From positions 570,376 to 634,375 of the forward strand of contig NZ_FOIE01000001.1 in NCBI RefSeq assembly GCF_900111455.1: a stretch of DNA of 64,000 bases, in the 5' to 3' direction. Position 1 is the stretch's first letter, and each line of letters begins with the position of its first letter. Both the position numbers and the translations under genes were made by a program. Under the pieces are notes generated by a model, which saw nothing but the letters and a program-made list of their open reading frames with translations, was not told the origin of the DNA and did no database searches. Below are positions 1 to 8,411 of this stretch, one piece after another. This DNA is from Geodermatophilus poikilotrophus. Lineage in GTDB: Bacteria; Actinomycetota; Actinomycetes; Mycobacteriales; Geodermatophilaceae.

Positions 1-619
1 GCCGAGCGAGCACCCGGGCGCGGGTGGGGCCGATGCTGCCGACCGGCATGCCCAGCCGGGCACCGATCTCCTCGTAGCTCAGCGACGGGGAGGCGACGAG
101 CAGGCCGAGCAGCCGCTGGGAGTGCTCGGGCAGGTCCCGGACGGCGGCGCGGACCAGGTCGGTCCGCTCCTGGCGGAGCAGGGCCGCCTCGGGGTCGGCG
201 TCGTCCCGGTCCGAGACCGGCTCGGCGCCGACCTGCGGGGCGTGCAGGTCCGAGGCTCGCTCGCGGCCGCTGCGTCGGATCGTCTCCAGGCACTCGCGGC
301 GGACGGTGGTCTGCAGCCAGCCTGCCAGCCGCTCGGGGTCCCGGATGGTGTCGACGTTCTCCAGGAGCCGCAGCCAGGTGGCCTGCACGGCGTCGGCGGC
401 CTGGGCGTGCGGCAGCCGGAACCGGCGGACGACCGACCACAGCAGGGCGCTGTACCGCTCGACCACGTCGTGCCACGCGGCCTGGTCCCCGCCGGCGGCC
501 CGCCGGAGCAGGTCCGCGACGTCCCGGTCGCCGGGCTGGGCGGGACGCAGGGCGGTGACCGTCGCCTCGGAGGAGGCGGCCGGACGCCGGCGGGTGGTCG
601 CGCGCGGGCTGGTGGCCAT
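1..619 (-). CDS. ECF-type RNA polymerase sigma factor (partial, runs off left edge)
   Basis: About 206 residues are visible; the C-terminus lies outside the window. Sigma region 2 is at about residues 20-90 (DAVQATWLRLLEN helix). Region 4 is at about 150-200, with the helix-turn-helix SLSYEEIGARLGMPVGSIG. It would direct RNA polymerase to a dedicated promoter set. The ATG at 619 is preceded by GAGG with 6-nt spacing. No anti-sigma gene is visible, but one could lie beyond the edge. An operator/promoter element (673-756) shared with two small-peptide genes lies directly upstream, so the gene is probably part of the NarL-type regulon of this region. Family assignment is firm; the subgroup is not determined. 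Confidence 0.85.
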   Translation of the reverse strand, partial: MATSPRATTRRRPAASSEATVTALRPAQPGDRDVADLLRRAAGGDQAAWHDVVERYSALLWSVVRRFRLPHAQAADAVQATWLRLLENVDTIRDPERLAGWLQTTVRRECLETIRRSGRERASDLHAPQVGAEPVSDRDDADPEAALLRQERTDLVRAAVRDLPEHSQRLLGLLVASPSLSYEEIGARLGMPVGSIGPTRARVLAR

Positions 620-672
620 CTCGTACCTCGTCTCCCGGGGCGCCGGTGGTCCGGCGCTGCCGTTTCGGTGCT

Positions 673-756
673 GACGAGCCTGCTGGCAACGCGGTCCGGG
701 GACGATGGAGCAGGCCCCCCCTTCCCGAGGTGCAGCCCCCGCTCCCTGGGGTGGGG
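673..756 (-). promoter_or_regulatory. Shared promoter/operator element, copy A (upstream of sigma factor)
   Basis: Read on the minus strand, the element begins CCCCACCCCAGGGAGCGGGG, has GGGGCCTGCTCCATCGTCC at offsets 39-57 and a CAGGCTCGTC block near offsets 75-84. Copies B (8412-8495) and C (16402-16485) line up with it almost without gaps. Just outside the 5' end is GGGG-N4-CCC, giving the palindromic core common to all four sites. It lies 53 bp from the sigma-factor start and overlaps no coding sequence. The binding protein is inferred to be the NarL-type regulator at 12142-12807. Confidence 0.6.
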
Positions 757-771
757 AAGACCCGTGGGGTC

Positions 772-3105
772 TCAGGGAGCCGGCACCCCCGCGGCCACGG
801 AGTGCGCCAGGCCGGTCGGGTGGGCCGGCCGGGGCCGGCCCCGCCCCGCGGCCCGCCGGGCCGGCGCACGCCGGCCCGGCATCCACCAGTTCCAGTCCCC
901 CATCAGCCGCATCGAGGCCGGGACGACGACCAGCCGGATGATGGTGGCGTCCAGCGCGATCGCGACCGCCATGCCCAGGCCGAGCTGCTTCATCGGCAGG
1001 ATGCCGGCGAAGGAGAAGGCACCGAAGACCACGACCATGAGCAGCGCCGCGCCCGAGATCAGCGGGGCCGTGTGGGCGAGTCCCCGGGCGACGCTGCCGA
1101 CGCCGTCGCCGGTCCGCCGGTGGTCCTCGCGGACGCGGCTGAGCAGGAAGACCTCGTAGTCGGTGCTCAGGCTGAACAGCAGGGTCAGCAGCAGCACCGG
1201 GACGAAGTTCTGCACGTTCCCGGTGCGCTCGAAGCCCAGCAGGTCGGCGCCGATGCCGTGCTGGAAGACCAGGACCAGGACGCCGTAGGTGGCGGCCACC
1301 GACAGCAGGTTGATCAGGATCGCCTTCAGCGGGAGGAACACCGACCGGAAGGTCAGCAGCAGGAACAGGTAGATGATCCCCAGCATCGCCGCCACGACCG
1401 CGGGCATCGTCCGGGTGATGGCGTCGTTGCTGTCCACGCCCTGCGCCGTCTCGCCGCCGACGTCGACGGTCAGCCCGGCGCCGCCGGTGCGGGCCGCCTC
1501 GGCGCGGACGTCGTCCAGCAGCTGCTGGGTGCCCCCGGCCGCGGCCGGCCCGTCCGGGATCACGCTGAGCAGCAGCCGGCGTCCGTCCTCGGAGACGGAG
1601 TGGTCGACGGTCTGCCGCACGTCCGGGGGCAGCGCCTCCCGGGTCGGCCCGGCTAGAGCGCCCAGCGGGTCGTGGGAGGCCACGCGGGCCAAGGGCTCGA
1701 TCGCCGAGTCGACGCGGACCACGCCCGGCAGCTCCTGCAGCCGCTCCTGCAGGTCCGTGACGGCGGGACCGTCGTCGGACCCGAGCGGCTCCGGCGAGCT
1801 GACGAGGACCTGCAGCGGCGCGGTGGAGCCGACGCCGAACTGCTCCTCCATCAGCGTGTACCCGGCCCGCACGGGCTCGTCCGCGGGGATGATCCGGGCG
1901 TCGGGGGTGAAGGTGCGCAGGCCCAGTGACGGTGCGGCGAGGAGCAGCAGTCCGGCGACGCTGACGGCGAGGAAGAGCACCGGCCGGCGCATCACCCGCC
2001 CGGCGAAGCCGGCCCACCGCGCCGCGGCCGGACGGCGGTGGCTGCCCTTGCGGACCACGACGACCCACCGGTCGATGCGAGGGCCGAGCAGGTGCAGCAG
2101 CACCGGCAGCAGGAGGACGCTGGTCAGCACCGAGAAGGCGACGACGACCACCGCGCCCAGGGCGATCGAGCCGATCACGCCCAGCGGCACGAGGAACAGC
2201 GTGCTCATGGCCGCGATGACGGTCAGGCCGGAGGACAGCACGGTCTCCCCCGACGTGCGCAGCGTGGTGGCGATCGCGCCCTCGACGTCCCGGCCGGCCG
2301 CCAGCTCCTCCTTGAAGCGGGCGATGACGAACAGCGAGTAGTCGACCCCGACGCCCAGACCGAGCATGGTCGCGGTGTTCTGCACGAACAGGGACAGCTC
2401 GTACTGGCCCGCGAGCAGGGTCAGCACCGCGAGGGTCAGCACGATCGAGGTGACCCCGACGACGAGGGCCACCAGCGCCGCGACGATGCCGCCGAAGAGC
2501 AGCACCACCACGAGGACGATCAGCGGGAGCGTGATCAGCTCGGCCCGGAGCAGGCCCTCCTCGCTGAGCTCGTTGACCTCCCCCCAGAAGGACGCCGGTC
2601 CGACGAGCGAGACGTCCAGGCCGTCGTCGCCGAACCGGTCGTGCAGGCGCTCCTGCGCCGCGGGCAGCTCCTGGCGGGCGTAGCCGTCCTCGACACCGAG
2701 GCCGACCACGTCGACGACCGTGCGGCCGTCCTCGCCGGTGAAGGGCTCGCGCGCCTCGGGGCTGCCCAGCGTGGACCAGCCGTAGGTGCTCCGGACGTCC
2801 AGGGCCGGGTCCCCGGCCACCGCAGCCACCACCTCCCGGACCCGGCCCTCGAAGGCCTCCTCGCCCGTGATGTGCTCGCGGTCGCGGACGACGACGGTCA
2901 GGGTGCTCTCGCCCCGGCCGGCGAAGCCCTGCCGCAGCGCCTCCTCGACGGCTGCGGACTGCGAGCCCTCGACGTCCCAGCCGCCGCCGCTGAGCCGGTC
3001 GGGCAGGCCGGAGGCGAGGACGGCCGCGGCGGCCACGAGGAGGACCCAGACGACGGCGATCGGCCAGCGCGCGCGGCGGGTGAACGCCGCGAACCGCTCG
3101 ATCAC
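772..3105 (-). CDS. MMPL/RND-family membrane transporter
   Basis: A 777-residue MmpL-type exporter. A first TM helix (about residues 12-30) is followed by an extracytoplasmic loop and two 5-6 helix bundles. The RND signatures are GLGVGVDYSLFVIARFKEE in the first half and STDYEVFLLSRVREDH in the second. Family members export lipids or lipopeptides with proton-motive force. The GTG start at 3105 overlaps the stop of the upstream ThiF-like gene by 4 bp (GTGA), so the two are translationally coupled. It is the last gene of the operon that begins at 8359, which suggests that it exports the operon's product. A much longer open frame through this region is a read-through artefact; residue content becomes normal only from this GTG. 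Confidence 0.9.
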   Translation of the reverse strand: MIERFAAFTRRARWPIAVVWVLLVAAAAVLASGLPDRLSGGGWDVEGSQSAAVEEALRQGFAGRGESTLTVVVRDREHITGEEAFEGRVREVVAAVAGDPALDVRSTYGWSTLGSPEAREPFTGEDGRTVVDVVGLGVEDGYARQELPAAQERLHDRFGDDGLDVSLVGPASFWGEVNELSEEGLLRAELITLPLIVLVVVLLFGGIVAALVALVVGVTSIVLTLAVLTLLAGQYELSLFVQNTATMLGLGVGVDYSLFVIARFKEELAAGRDVEGAIATTLRTSGETVLSSGLTVIAAMSTLFLVPLGVIGSIALGAVVVVAFSVLTSVLLLPVLLHLLGPRIDRWVVVVRKGSHRRPAAARWAGFAGRVMRRPVLFLAVSVAGLLLLAAPSLGLRTFTPDARIIPADEPVRAGYTLMEEQFGVGSTAPLQVLVSSPEPLGSDDGPAVTDLQERLQELPGVVRVDSAIEPLARVASHDPLGALAGPTREALPPDVRQTVDHSVSEDGRRLLLSVIPDGPAAAGGTQQLLDDVRAEAARTGGAGLTVDVGGETAQGVDSNDAITRTMPAVVAAMLGIIYLFLLLTFRSVFLPLKAILINLLSVAATYGVLVLVFQHGIGADLLGFERTGNVQNFVPVLLLTLLFSLSTDYEVFLLSRVREDHRRTGDGVGSVARGLAHTAPLISGAALLMVVVFGAFSFAGILPMKQLGLGMAVAIALDATIIRLVVVPASMRLMGDWNWWMPGRRAPARRAAGRGRPRPAHPTGLAHSVAAGVPAP

Positions 3106-3992
3106 CGGCGGCGTCCCGACGTGCGCTCCAGGACGGCCAGGTCCCGGAGGGCCAGCGCGAGAACCCACGGCTTGCGGAGCCGGGCACGCACGGAGGAGGC
3201 CGCGGGCCGGACCGCCGCGTGCACGTCCACCACCGTGTGGCGGCGCACGGGGCGGCCGTCGAGCACGTCGACCACCATCCGCGAGGTCAGCGCGCCGAAC
3301 AGCATCGAGGTGTACACCAGCTGCGACACGCCGTCCTCGCCGTCGGCCACCGCGGCGCGGGCGCTCTCCAGCATCTCGACCGGCACCACGCGCAGCGGCA
3401 CCACCTGCCGCAGCAGCCGCCAGGTCGAGTCCGACTCGACCTGCGCGGCGGTGACCGCGCCGTCGAAGGGCACGCCGGCCCGGCGGTAGTCGTGGAAGCG
3501 CACGTACTGGGTGCCGGCCATGTCGTACCCGGAGACGACCGGCCGGCCCAGCGCCGCGGCCGCCGCGTGCAGCGCGTACTTGGCCCGCCAGCCGGCGGGC
3601 TCGGTGACGTCGACGCCGTCCACGACCACGTCGCACGCCGCGACCACCGCCGAGACCGTGCCCGGCTGGATGCCGTCGGTCGCCACGCGCGTGCGGGCCC
3701 GCGGGTTGATCTCCACCACGCGGCGGGCGCAGACCTCGGCCTTGTTGCGCCCGATGTCGGCCTGGGTCGCGCTCTGCCGGTTGAGGTTGCCGAGCTCGTA
3801 GGTCCCGTTGTCGGCGAGGAGGAAGGACTGCACGCCCAGCCGGGTCAGCGGTTCCACCACGGCGCCGCCGGTCGACCCGCAGCCGGCCACCAGCACGGTG
3901 GCGTCGCGCAGACGCTGCTGCGAGGCCGCCGGGATGAAGCCGCGGTTGCGGCGGGTCAGCTCGTCGTAGAGGTCGGGGGTGGTCGCGGTCAT
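3102..3992 (-). CDS. ThiF/MoeB/E1-like adenylating enzyme
   Basis: 296 residues, about one E1-like Rossmann domain. The nucleotide-binding glycine loop (VAGCGSTGGAVVEPLTRLG, about residues 35-53), the acidic strand LLADNGTYE and the family hallmark NLNRQ are visible, with the usual Lys downstream (GRNKAE). These enzymes adenylate a C-terminal carboxylate of a small protein or peptide. The paired zinc-binding CxxC of ThiF/MoeB and an obvious catalytic Cys are not seen, so it may activate without forming a thioester. The ATG at 3992 has a GGGAG Shine-Dalgarno sequence. Neighbours are a DivIVA-domain gene and an MmpL exporter. The substrate is unknown; the short operon-leading peptide is the most interesting candidate. 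Confidence 0.8.
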   Translation of the reverse strand: MTATTPDLYDELTRRNRGFIPAASQQRLRDATVLVAGCGSTGGAVVEPLTRLGVQSFLLADNGTYELGNLNRQSATQADIGRNKAEVCARRVVEINPRARTRVATDGIQPGTVSAVVAACDVVVDGVDVTEPAGWRAKYALHAAAAALGRPVVSGYDMAGTQYVRFHDYRRAGVPFDGAVTAAQVESDSTWRLLRQVVPLRVVPVEMLESARAAVADGEDGVSQLVYTSMLFGALTSRMVVDVLDGRPVRRHTVVDVHAAVRPAASSVRARLRKPWVLALALRDLAVLERTSGRRR

Positions 3993-4027
3993 GGCGGGTG
4001 CTCCCCAGTCGGCGGGTGGGTGGGCGG

Positions 4028-4615
4028 TCAGCGGACGGCGGACGGCGGCAGGGTGGTGAGCACCCGGCGGACGGTGGTGCCGGAGTCCCGGCGCCAGGAG
4101 TCGGCGGGGACCTCGGAGCCGGCCGGCACCGGGTCCCGGTCGAGGAGCCGGCCGTGCTCCTCGAGCCAGGTCTGCAGCTGTTCCCGGCACCGGCGCTCCG
4201 ACGCGCCCAGGCGGTCGAGCTCGGCGCGCAACCGCTCGGCGCAGACCACGAGGTCCTCGACGTCGGCCGACGGGCGCCGGGGGGTGGTGGCCACGATGCG
4301 AGCGGCATCCGCGCGGGCGTCGGCGACGATGCCCCGCGCCTCGGCGTGCGCCTGCTCCCGGACGGCGGCGGCGTCGGCGGCGGCCTCGGCGAGCATCCGC
4401 TCGGCGGCCTGCTCGGCGTGCCGCAGCGTCCGCATCGCCTGGGCGTAGGCGGCGCCGTACGCGGGCGCGGCGGGGGAAGGGGCGTGCGGGCCCTGCGCCG
4501 GGCGGCTGAGCTCCTGCTCGATCCAGTCGAGGAAGGCGTCGACCTCCTCGACGTCGTAGCCGCGGAAGACGACCCGGAACTCCTGGGCGCGGATGGCGGC
4601 GGGGTCGATGGGCAC
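4028..4615 (-). CDS. DivIVA-domain coiled-coil protein
   Basis: 195 residues. The N-terminus has the DivIVA membrane-targeting motif (FRVVFRGYDVEEVDAFLDW, about residues 12-30). A long Ala/Glu/Arg-rich coiled coil (about 60-120) and a second helical stretch (about 130-165) follow. DivIVA proteins bind curved or polar membrane and recruit partners. The GTG at 4615 was chosen because GAGGAG lies 7 nt upstream and the DivIVA motif follows at once. It lies 35 bp upstream of the ThiF-like gene. In this context it could localise the biosynthetic or export machinery at growing poles or septa, which is an inference. Confidence 0.75.
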   Translation of the reverse strand: MPIDPAAIRAQEFRVVFRGYDVEEVDAFLDWIEQELSRPAQGPHAPSPAAPAYGAAYAQAMRTLRHAEQAAERMLAEAAADAAAVREQAHAEARGIVADARADAARIVATTPRRPSADVEDLVVCAERLRAELDRLGASERRCREQLQTWLEEHGRLLDRDPVPAGSEVPADSWRRDSGTTVRRVLTTLPPSAVR

Positions 4616-4658
4616 GGTGGGGCTCCTCGTGGCGGGGGGGCGGCGCGGGGGGCGGGAG

Positions 4659-5570
4659 TCAGGCGGCGGTCCGCCGGGCGGACCCGCGGACGGCGTCGGA
4701 GAAGGCGTCGGCGGCCTCGAAGAGGTCCTCGGAGGCGAGCGCGGCCTCCAGCAGCTCGACCCGGCCCGCCAGCTCGGCGCGGTCGGGGACCTGGGCGACG
4801 AACGGCTTGACCTCGGCGCGTCGCGTGTAGGCCAGGTGCAGCAGGTCGTCGTCCGGCAGCCAGGGCCGGGTGTCCTCGATGAGGTGCACGTCCAGGCCGG
4901 CCAGCAGCAGGTGCCGGAGGGCGACCTGCTCCTCGACGTCCCCGACCAGGACGCGGACGGCGGGCTCGAGGGCCACCAGGGTCCGGCCCGCACCGAGCAG
5001 CAGCTCGAGGGTGACCCGCAGCCGCTGCGCCTTGTCGGTGAGCGTCCGGGAGTGCACGAACCGCTTCAGCTCGCGCACCTGGTCGCTGCGGACGCCGGCC
5101 GGGGCCGGCACGGCCGCGAACACGTCCACCCGGTGCGCCGCCTCGACCGGGAACCGCGCGCGGCCCGGGTCGTGCAGGTCGCGCGGCTCGAGGTCCCCGG
5201 AGGTGGTGAGACCCAGGTAGCCGAGGATGCGCCCGCTCCGGCTGCTGTACGTGACGACGTGGACGTCGTCGGGGTGCAGGGACTGCAGCGGCTCGCAGAA
5301 CCCGGCGCTGCGGTGCAGCGCCTCCTCGCAGGCCCAGCCCAGCTGCAGGTACTGGGCCAGCCGGAACCCCTGCAGGCCGAGGAGGTAGCGGTGCGGCAGG
5401 TGCTCGGTGGCCGCCGCGACGGTCACCAGCCCGTCGCCGCGCTCGGCCCGGTGCAGGAGGTCCGCGTGCGGCAGGGCGTCGAGCAGGTGGCGGTAGCTCA
5501 GCCGGTCGTGCAGGGCGACGATGTCGGCGGCGTAGCGGCGGGTGGCCCCGCGGGTCGGCGTGGTGCACAC
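4659..5570 (-). CDS. Uncharacterised protein, possible GNAT/N-acyl amino acid synthase-like acyltransferase
   Basis: 303 residues; not confidently recognised. The middle part has strand-helix spacing like FeeM/LuxI-type GNAT enzymes: ILGYLGLT as a central strand, VRELKRFVHSRTL as the next strand/helix, and VRVLVGDVEEQVALRHLLL leading into a strand LDVHLIE. Those enzymes move an acyl chain from acyl-ACP or acyl-CoA to an amine. No signal peptide or TM segment is seen. The GTG at 5570 has GAGGA upstream and lies 17 bp after the acyl-CoA dehydrogenase stop. An acyl-CoA enzyme on one side and an adenylating enzyme on the other fit an acyl-transfer role, but the fold call is tentative. Confidence 0.45.
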   Translation of the reverse strand: MCTTPTRGATRRYAADIVALHDRLSYRHLLDALPHADLLHRAERGDGLVTVAAATEHLPHRYLLGLQGFRLAQYLQLGWACEEALHRSAGFCEPLQSLHPDDVHVVTYSSRSGRILGYLGLTTSGDLEPRDLHDPGRARFPVEAAHRVDVFAAVPAPAGVRSDQVRELKRFVHSRTLTDKAQRLRVTLELLLGAGRTLVALEPAVRVLVGDVEEQVALRHLLLAGLDVHLIEDTRPWLPDDDLLHLAYTRRAEVKPFVAQVPDRAELAGRVELLEAALASEDLFEAADAFSDAVRGSARRTAA

Positions 5571-5587
5571 GGTGGTCCTCGCTCCGC

Positions 5588-6811
5588 TCAGAAGTCGTCG
5601 TCGGTGGCGTACATCGACTCGGTGATGGCGAGGGCCAGCACCTCGGGCGTGCCCTCGTAGATACGGGCGCCGAGGGCCTCCCGCAGGTACTTCTCCATCC
5701 CCCAGTCGCGCACGTAGCCGCGGGCGCCCATGAGCGACATGGCCTCCTCGGCCACCTCGACGGCGATCCGGTCGGCGAAGAGCTTGGCGACCGCCGGCTC
5801 GTAGGCCGGGGCGGGGATCTCGGTGTCGGCCAGGTGCGCGGCCCGCAGGTAGAGCAGCCGGGCGGCGTCGACCTTGGTCGACATCTCGGCCAGCTTGCGG
5901 GCGGTGAACTGGTGGCGGTACAGCGGGACGCCACCCTGGATCCGCTCGCCGCACCACTGCCGGGCCAGGTCCAGGGCGCCACGGGCGACGCCGGTGGAGA
6001 TCGCGGCCACCGCGGCACGGGCCATGTTCATCTGCTGGACGTTGATGACCACGCCGCCGCCCTCGCCGCCGATCACGTTCTCGGCCGGCACGCGGACGCC
6101 GCGGAAGGTCATCTCGGTGCCCAGGCAGGTGCGGTAGCCCATCTTGTCCGCCACCGCGCCGAGCTCGACGCCCGGCGAGTCGAGGGGGACGACGAAGCAG
6201 GTCAGCGCGCTGGCGCCGGGGTTGCCCTCGATGTTGGCGAAGACCGTGGCGTAGGTCGCGACCCTGCCGTTGGTGATGAACTTCTTGGCGCCGTCCAGCA
6301 GGTAGTGGTCGCCGTCGCGGCGGGCTCGCATGACGTCGAGGGCGTACTGCGCGTTCTCCGGGATGAGCAGGTCGCAGCCGGCCAGCTCCTCGGTGATGGC
6401 ATTGCAGGCGAGCACCGGCTCGTCGCCGGAGAACAGCGGCAGGAACCGGGCCTGCAGCGCCGGGTCGCCGGACAGGAGCAGGGGTGCCTGGCCGAGCATG
6501 GTGGCGCCGAAGACGAGCGCGAAGCCCGCGTCGACGGCGGCGAGTTCCTCCAGAGCCACCGCGACGCCGAGCTCGCCGTGTCCCAGGCCGCCGTGCGCCC
6601 GGGAGATGACCAGCCGGGTGAGGCCGAGCCGGTGCCCCTCGGCGACCAGGTCCCAGTCGAAGTCGGCGGCGTCGGCCCGGTCCAGGCGCTGCACCTCGGG
6701 GCGCAGCCGCTCCTGGGCGAAGGTGCGGACGCAGTCGCGCAGGGCCCCGACTTGTGGCGGCAGCGAGGTGGTCGGGGGGCCGGCGACCTCGGCGGGGGAG
6801 GTGTCGAGCAC
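5588..6811 (-). CDS. Acyl-CoA dehydrogenase family flavoprotein
   Basis: 407 residues, full length for the family. The N-terminal helical domain is at about 20-130, the FAD-binding beta domain at about 135-240 (ITEELAGCDLL, then KKFITNGRVATYATVFANI) and the C-terminal helical domain at about 245-400. The catalytic-Glu region is ARIYEGTPEVLAL, near the C-terminus. It would form an alpha-beta double bond in an acyl thioester. The GTG at 6811 is preceded by AAGGAG with 6-nt spacing; upstream open frame has no support. It sits between an SCP2 lipid-binding gene and the possible acyltransferase, so it may tailor a dedicated acyl chain rather than act in general beta-oxidation (inference). Confidence 0.88.
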   Translation of the reverse strand: MLDTSPAEVAGPPTTSLPPQVGALRDCVRTFAQERLRPEVQRLDRADAADFDWDLVAEGHRLGLTRLVISRAHGGLGHGELGVAVALEELAAVDAGFALVFGATMLGQAPLLLSGDPALQARFLPLFSGDEPVLACNAITEELAGCDLLIPENAQYALDVMRARRDGDHYLLDGAKKFITNGRVATYATVFANIEGNPGASALTCFVVPLDSPGVELGAVADKMGYRTCLGTEMTFRGVRVPAENVIGGEGGGVVINVQQMNMARAAVAAISTGVARGALDLARQWCGERIQGGVPLYRHQFTARKLAEMSTKVDAARLLYLRAAHLADTEIPAPAYEPAVAKLFADRIAVEVAEEAMSLMGARGYVRDWGMEKYLREALGARIYEGTPEVLALAITESMYATDDDF

Positions 6812-6866
6812 GGGTTGCTCCTTCGGGTCGGCAGGGGTGCGGGACGTCGGCGCGTCGGGAGGCCGG

Positions 6867-7262
6867 TCAGGCCGAGGTGGGCACGCCGGCGGCGGCAGCC
6901 AGAGCGGGGTAGCGGTCGAACGCCGGGCGCAGCAGGGGCACGAACTCGATGACCCTGGCCACGCTGCCCTTGATCCGGATCCTGCCGGTGGCGACCGCGA
7001 TGGGCATGAGCAGCCGGCCGTTCCACAGCGCGTCGGCGGTGTCGCACGACATCTTGATCGCGAGCGTGGTGGGTGCGGCCGGCCCGTCGACGCGGACGCC
7101 CTCGGCGTCGACGTACAGCTCGAAGTCCGGCTCGGTGTGCACGAACCGCACGGACAGCGCCTCGTCGCGGACGATCGCGCGGAAGGCGTCGTCCTCGAGC
7201 ATGATCTCGAACAGCTGGGAGAAGACCGAGACGGCCTGCTCACGGGACGTGTACGCGGGCAT
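6867..7262 (-). CDS. SCP2-like sterol/lipid-carrier domain protein
   Basis: 131 residues, a stand-alone SCP2 domain. The pattern LAIKMSCDTADALWNGRLLMP, split as two segments, followed by GRIRIKGSVARVIEFVPLL is typical of the hydrophobic-pocket half of SCP2 proteins. Such proteins bind acyl chains or acyl-CoA. The ATG at 7262 is used. It is 55 bp upstream of the acyl-CoA dehydrogenase start and 45 bp downstream of the hydrolase gene. In this operon it plausibly carries the acyl substrate between enzymes. Confidence 0.75.
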   Translation of the reverse strand: MPAYTSREQAVSVFSQLFEIMLEDDAFRAIVRDEALSVRFVHTEPDFELYVDAEGVRVDGPAAPTTLAIKMSCDTADALWNGRLLMPIAVATGRIRIKGSVARVIEFVPLLRPAFDRYPALAAAAGVPTSA

Positions 7263-7307
7263 GGTGGGACCTCCGGGACGGTGCGGGGACGGGACGACGG
7301 ACGTGGG

Positions 7308-8093
7308 TCAGGCGGCGGTGGCGGCGGGGGTCTCCACCTGGCCCGGGGTGTCGCGGGTCAGCAGGTCGACGACCGAGGCCAGGAACACCGGGGACCGCAC
7401 GATCCCCAGGTGCCCGGTCCCGGGGACCAGGACATTGGATGCGCCGAGGGAGGGCTCGTCGAGCCGCGAGGAACGGGGCCGGACGACGAGGTCGGCGTCG
7501 GAGTAGTAGGAGACCCACCGGACGTCGCTGGTGCGTGCCTGCCGCCGCAGCTGCGCCAGCAGCGGCGAGCCGGGCCGCAGCGAGGCGACGAGAGTGCCCC
7601 GCGCGAGCAACGCCGCGGGCGTCCCGCCGTGCGGGGAGGCGACGGTGACGGCAGTCGCGACGTGCGGCTCGAGTCCCAGCTCCTGAACGGCGAACCGGAC
7701 GACGACGCCGCCGAGGCTGTGCCCGACGAGGTGAACCCGGTCGGTCCCGGCTCGTGCCATCGCTCTGCGGCACTCCCGGACGAGGCTGCGGGCGATCTCG
7801 GGGACGCACGGCGCAAAGGGGCTGTAGGTCAGCGTGTGCAGGTGGCTGACGCCGGCCTCCTGCAGCCGCCGCTCCAGGGGCGACCACGTCGACCGGGTGC
7901 CGCCGTAGCCGTGGACGAGCACGACCGGGGTGACGTGCCGGAGGCCGTGCAGGCGGGTCGCCACGGGCGGGGAGACCGGTGCCGCCTCGGGGTCGGCGGG
8001 GCGCAGTGAGCGGAGCAGCCGGTCGACCACCATCCCGCGGACGGCGAGGGCGGCGTCCAGCGTCAGGGCGCTCAGTGTGGGGCCGGGACGCAC
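7308..8093 (-). CDS. Alpha/beta hydrolase (lipase/PGAP1-like)
   Basis: 261 residues. The oxyanion strand VVLVHGYGGTRSTW (about 50-63) and the nucleophile elbow VHLVGHSLGGVVVRF (Ser of GHSLG) are clear. An Asp lies in the DADLVVRP segment, and a His lies in VPGTGHLGIV. This is the lipase-like architecture of the PGAP1/LipA group. The GTG at 8093 is preceded by GAGGAGGAA, which decides against the longer frame. No convincing signal peptide is seen, so it is probably cytoplasmic. As second gene of the operon it may release or transfer an acyl group. Fold is certain, substrate unknown. Confidence 0.82.
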   Translation of the reverse strand: MRPGPTLSALTLDAALAVRGMVVDRLLRSLRPADPEAAPVSPPVATRLHGLRHVTPVVLVHGYGGTRSTWSPLERRLQEAGVSHLHTLTYSPFAPCVPEIARSLVRECRRAMARAGTDRVHLVGHSLGGVVVRFAVQELGLEPHVATAVTVASPHGGTPAALLARGTLVASLRPGSPLLAQLRRQARTSDVRWVSYYSDADLVVRPRSSRLDEPSLGASNVLVPGTGHLGIVRSPVFLASVVDLLTRDTPGQVETPAATAA

Positions 8094-8137
8094 GGCTTCC
8101 TCCTCTCCGGACGGGTCGGGCGGTGGGTCGGGACCGG

Positions 8138-8359
8138 TCAGGCGGCAGGGCGGAAGGCAGCCGGCCGGCGGCCGGCTGAGGTGACCAGCGTCAGGACCGG
8201 GGCGGTCCGGGTGCGGGCGGCGATCTGGTGGCCGAGGTGCCAGGCGGTGCAGTCGTCGCAGTACGCCATCCACCGGTGGGCCGTGTGCTTGTAGCAGGGC
8301 CGGGGGCCGGTGCGGACGGGGCGGGCGGTGAAGCTGGCGGTGGCGGTGGCGGCGGACAT
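8138..8359 (-). CDS. 73-residue Cys/His-rich small protein heading the operon
   Basis: Not a family I can name. The N-terminus is low-complexity (MSAATATASFTARP). The core has Cys22-x2-His25, Cys34-x2-Cys37 and His41-x2-His44 (motif MAYCDDCTAWHLGHQ), which looks like a small zinc-binding module. The C-terminus ends in AAFRPAA. ATG at 8359 has GGAG with 6-nt spacing. Promoter element B (8412-8495) is 52 bp upstream, so this is the first gene of the operon running to 772. It could be a zinc-binding regulator or scaffold, or the substrate of the ThiF-like enzyme. The sequence alone cannot separate these. Confidence 0.7.
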   Translation of the reverse strand: MSAATATASFTARPVRTGPRPCYKHTAHRWMAYCDDCTAWHLGHQIAARTRTAPVLTLVTSAGRRPAAFRPAA

Positions 8360-8411
8360 CTGCTGCTCCTCTGCTCGAGCCGGGGAGGTGGTCCCGGTGG
8401 CTTCTCGATGA

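Noticed and set aside
772-6018. A 1748-codon open frame on the minus strand across the MMPL, ThiF-like, DivIVA and other genes.
   Set aside because: Only residues from GTG 3105 onward are protein-like. The rest is Arg/Pro/Ala-rich out-of-frame sequence over other well-supported genes with their own ribosome sites. It is a high-G+C read-through.
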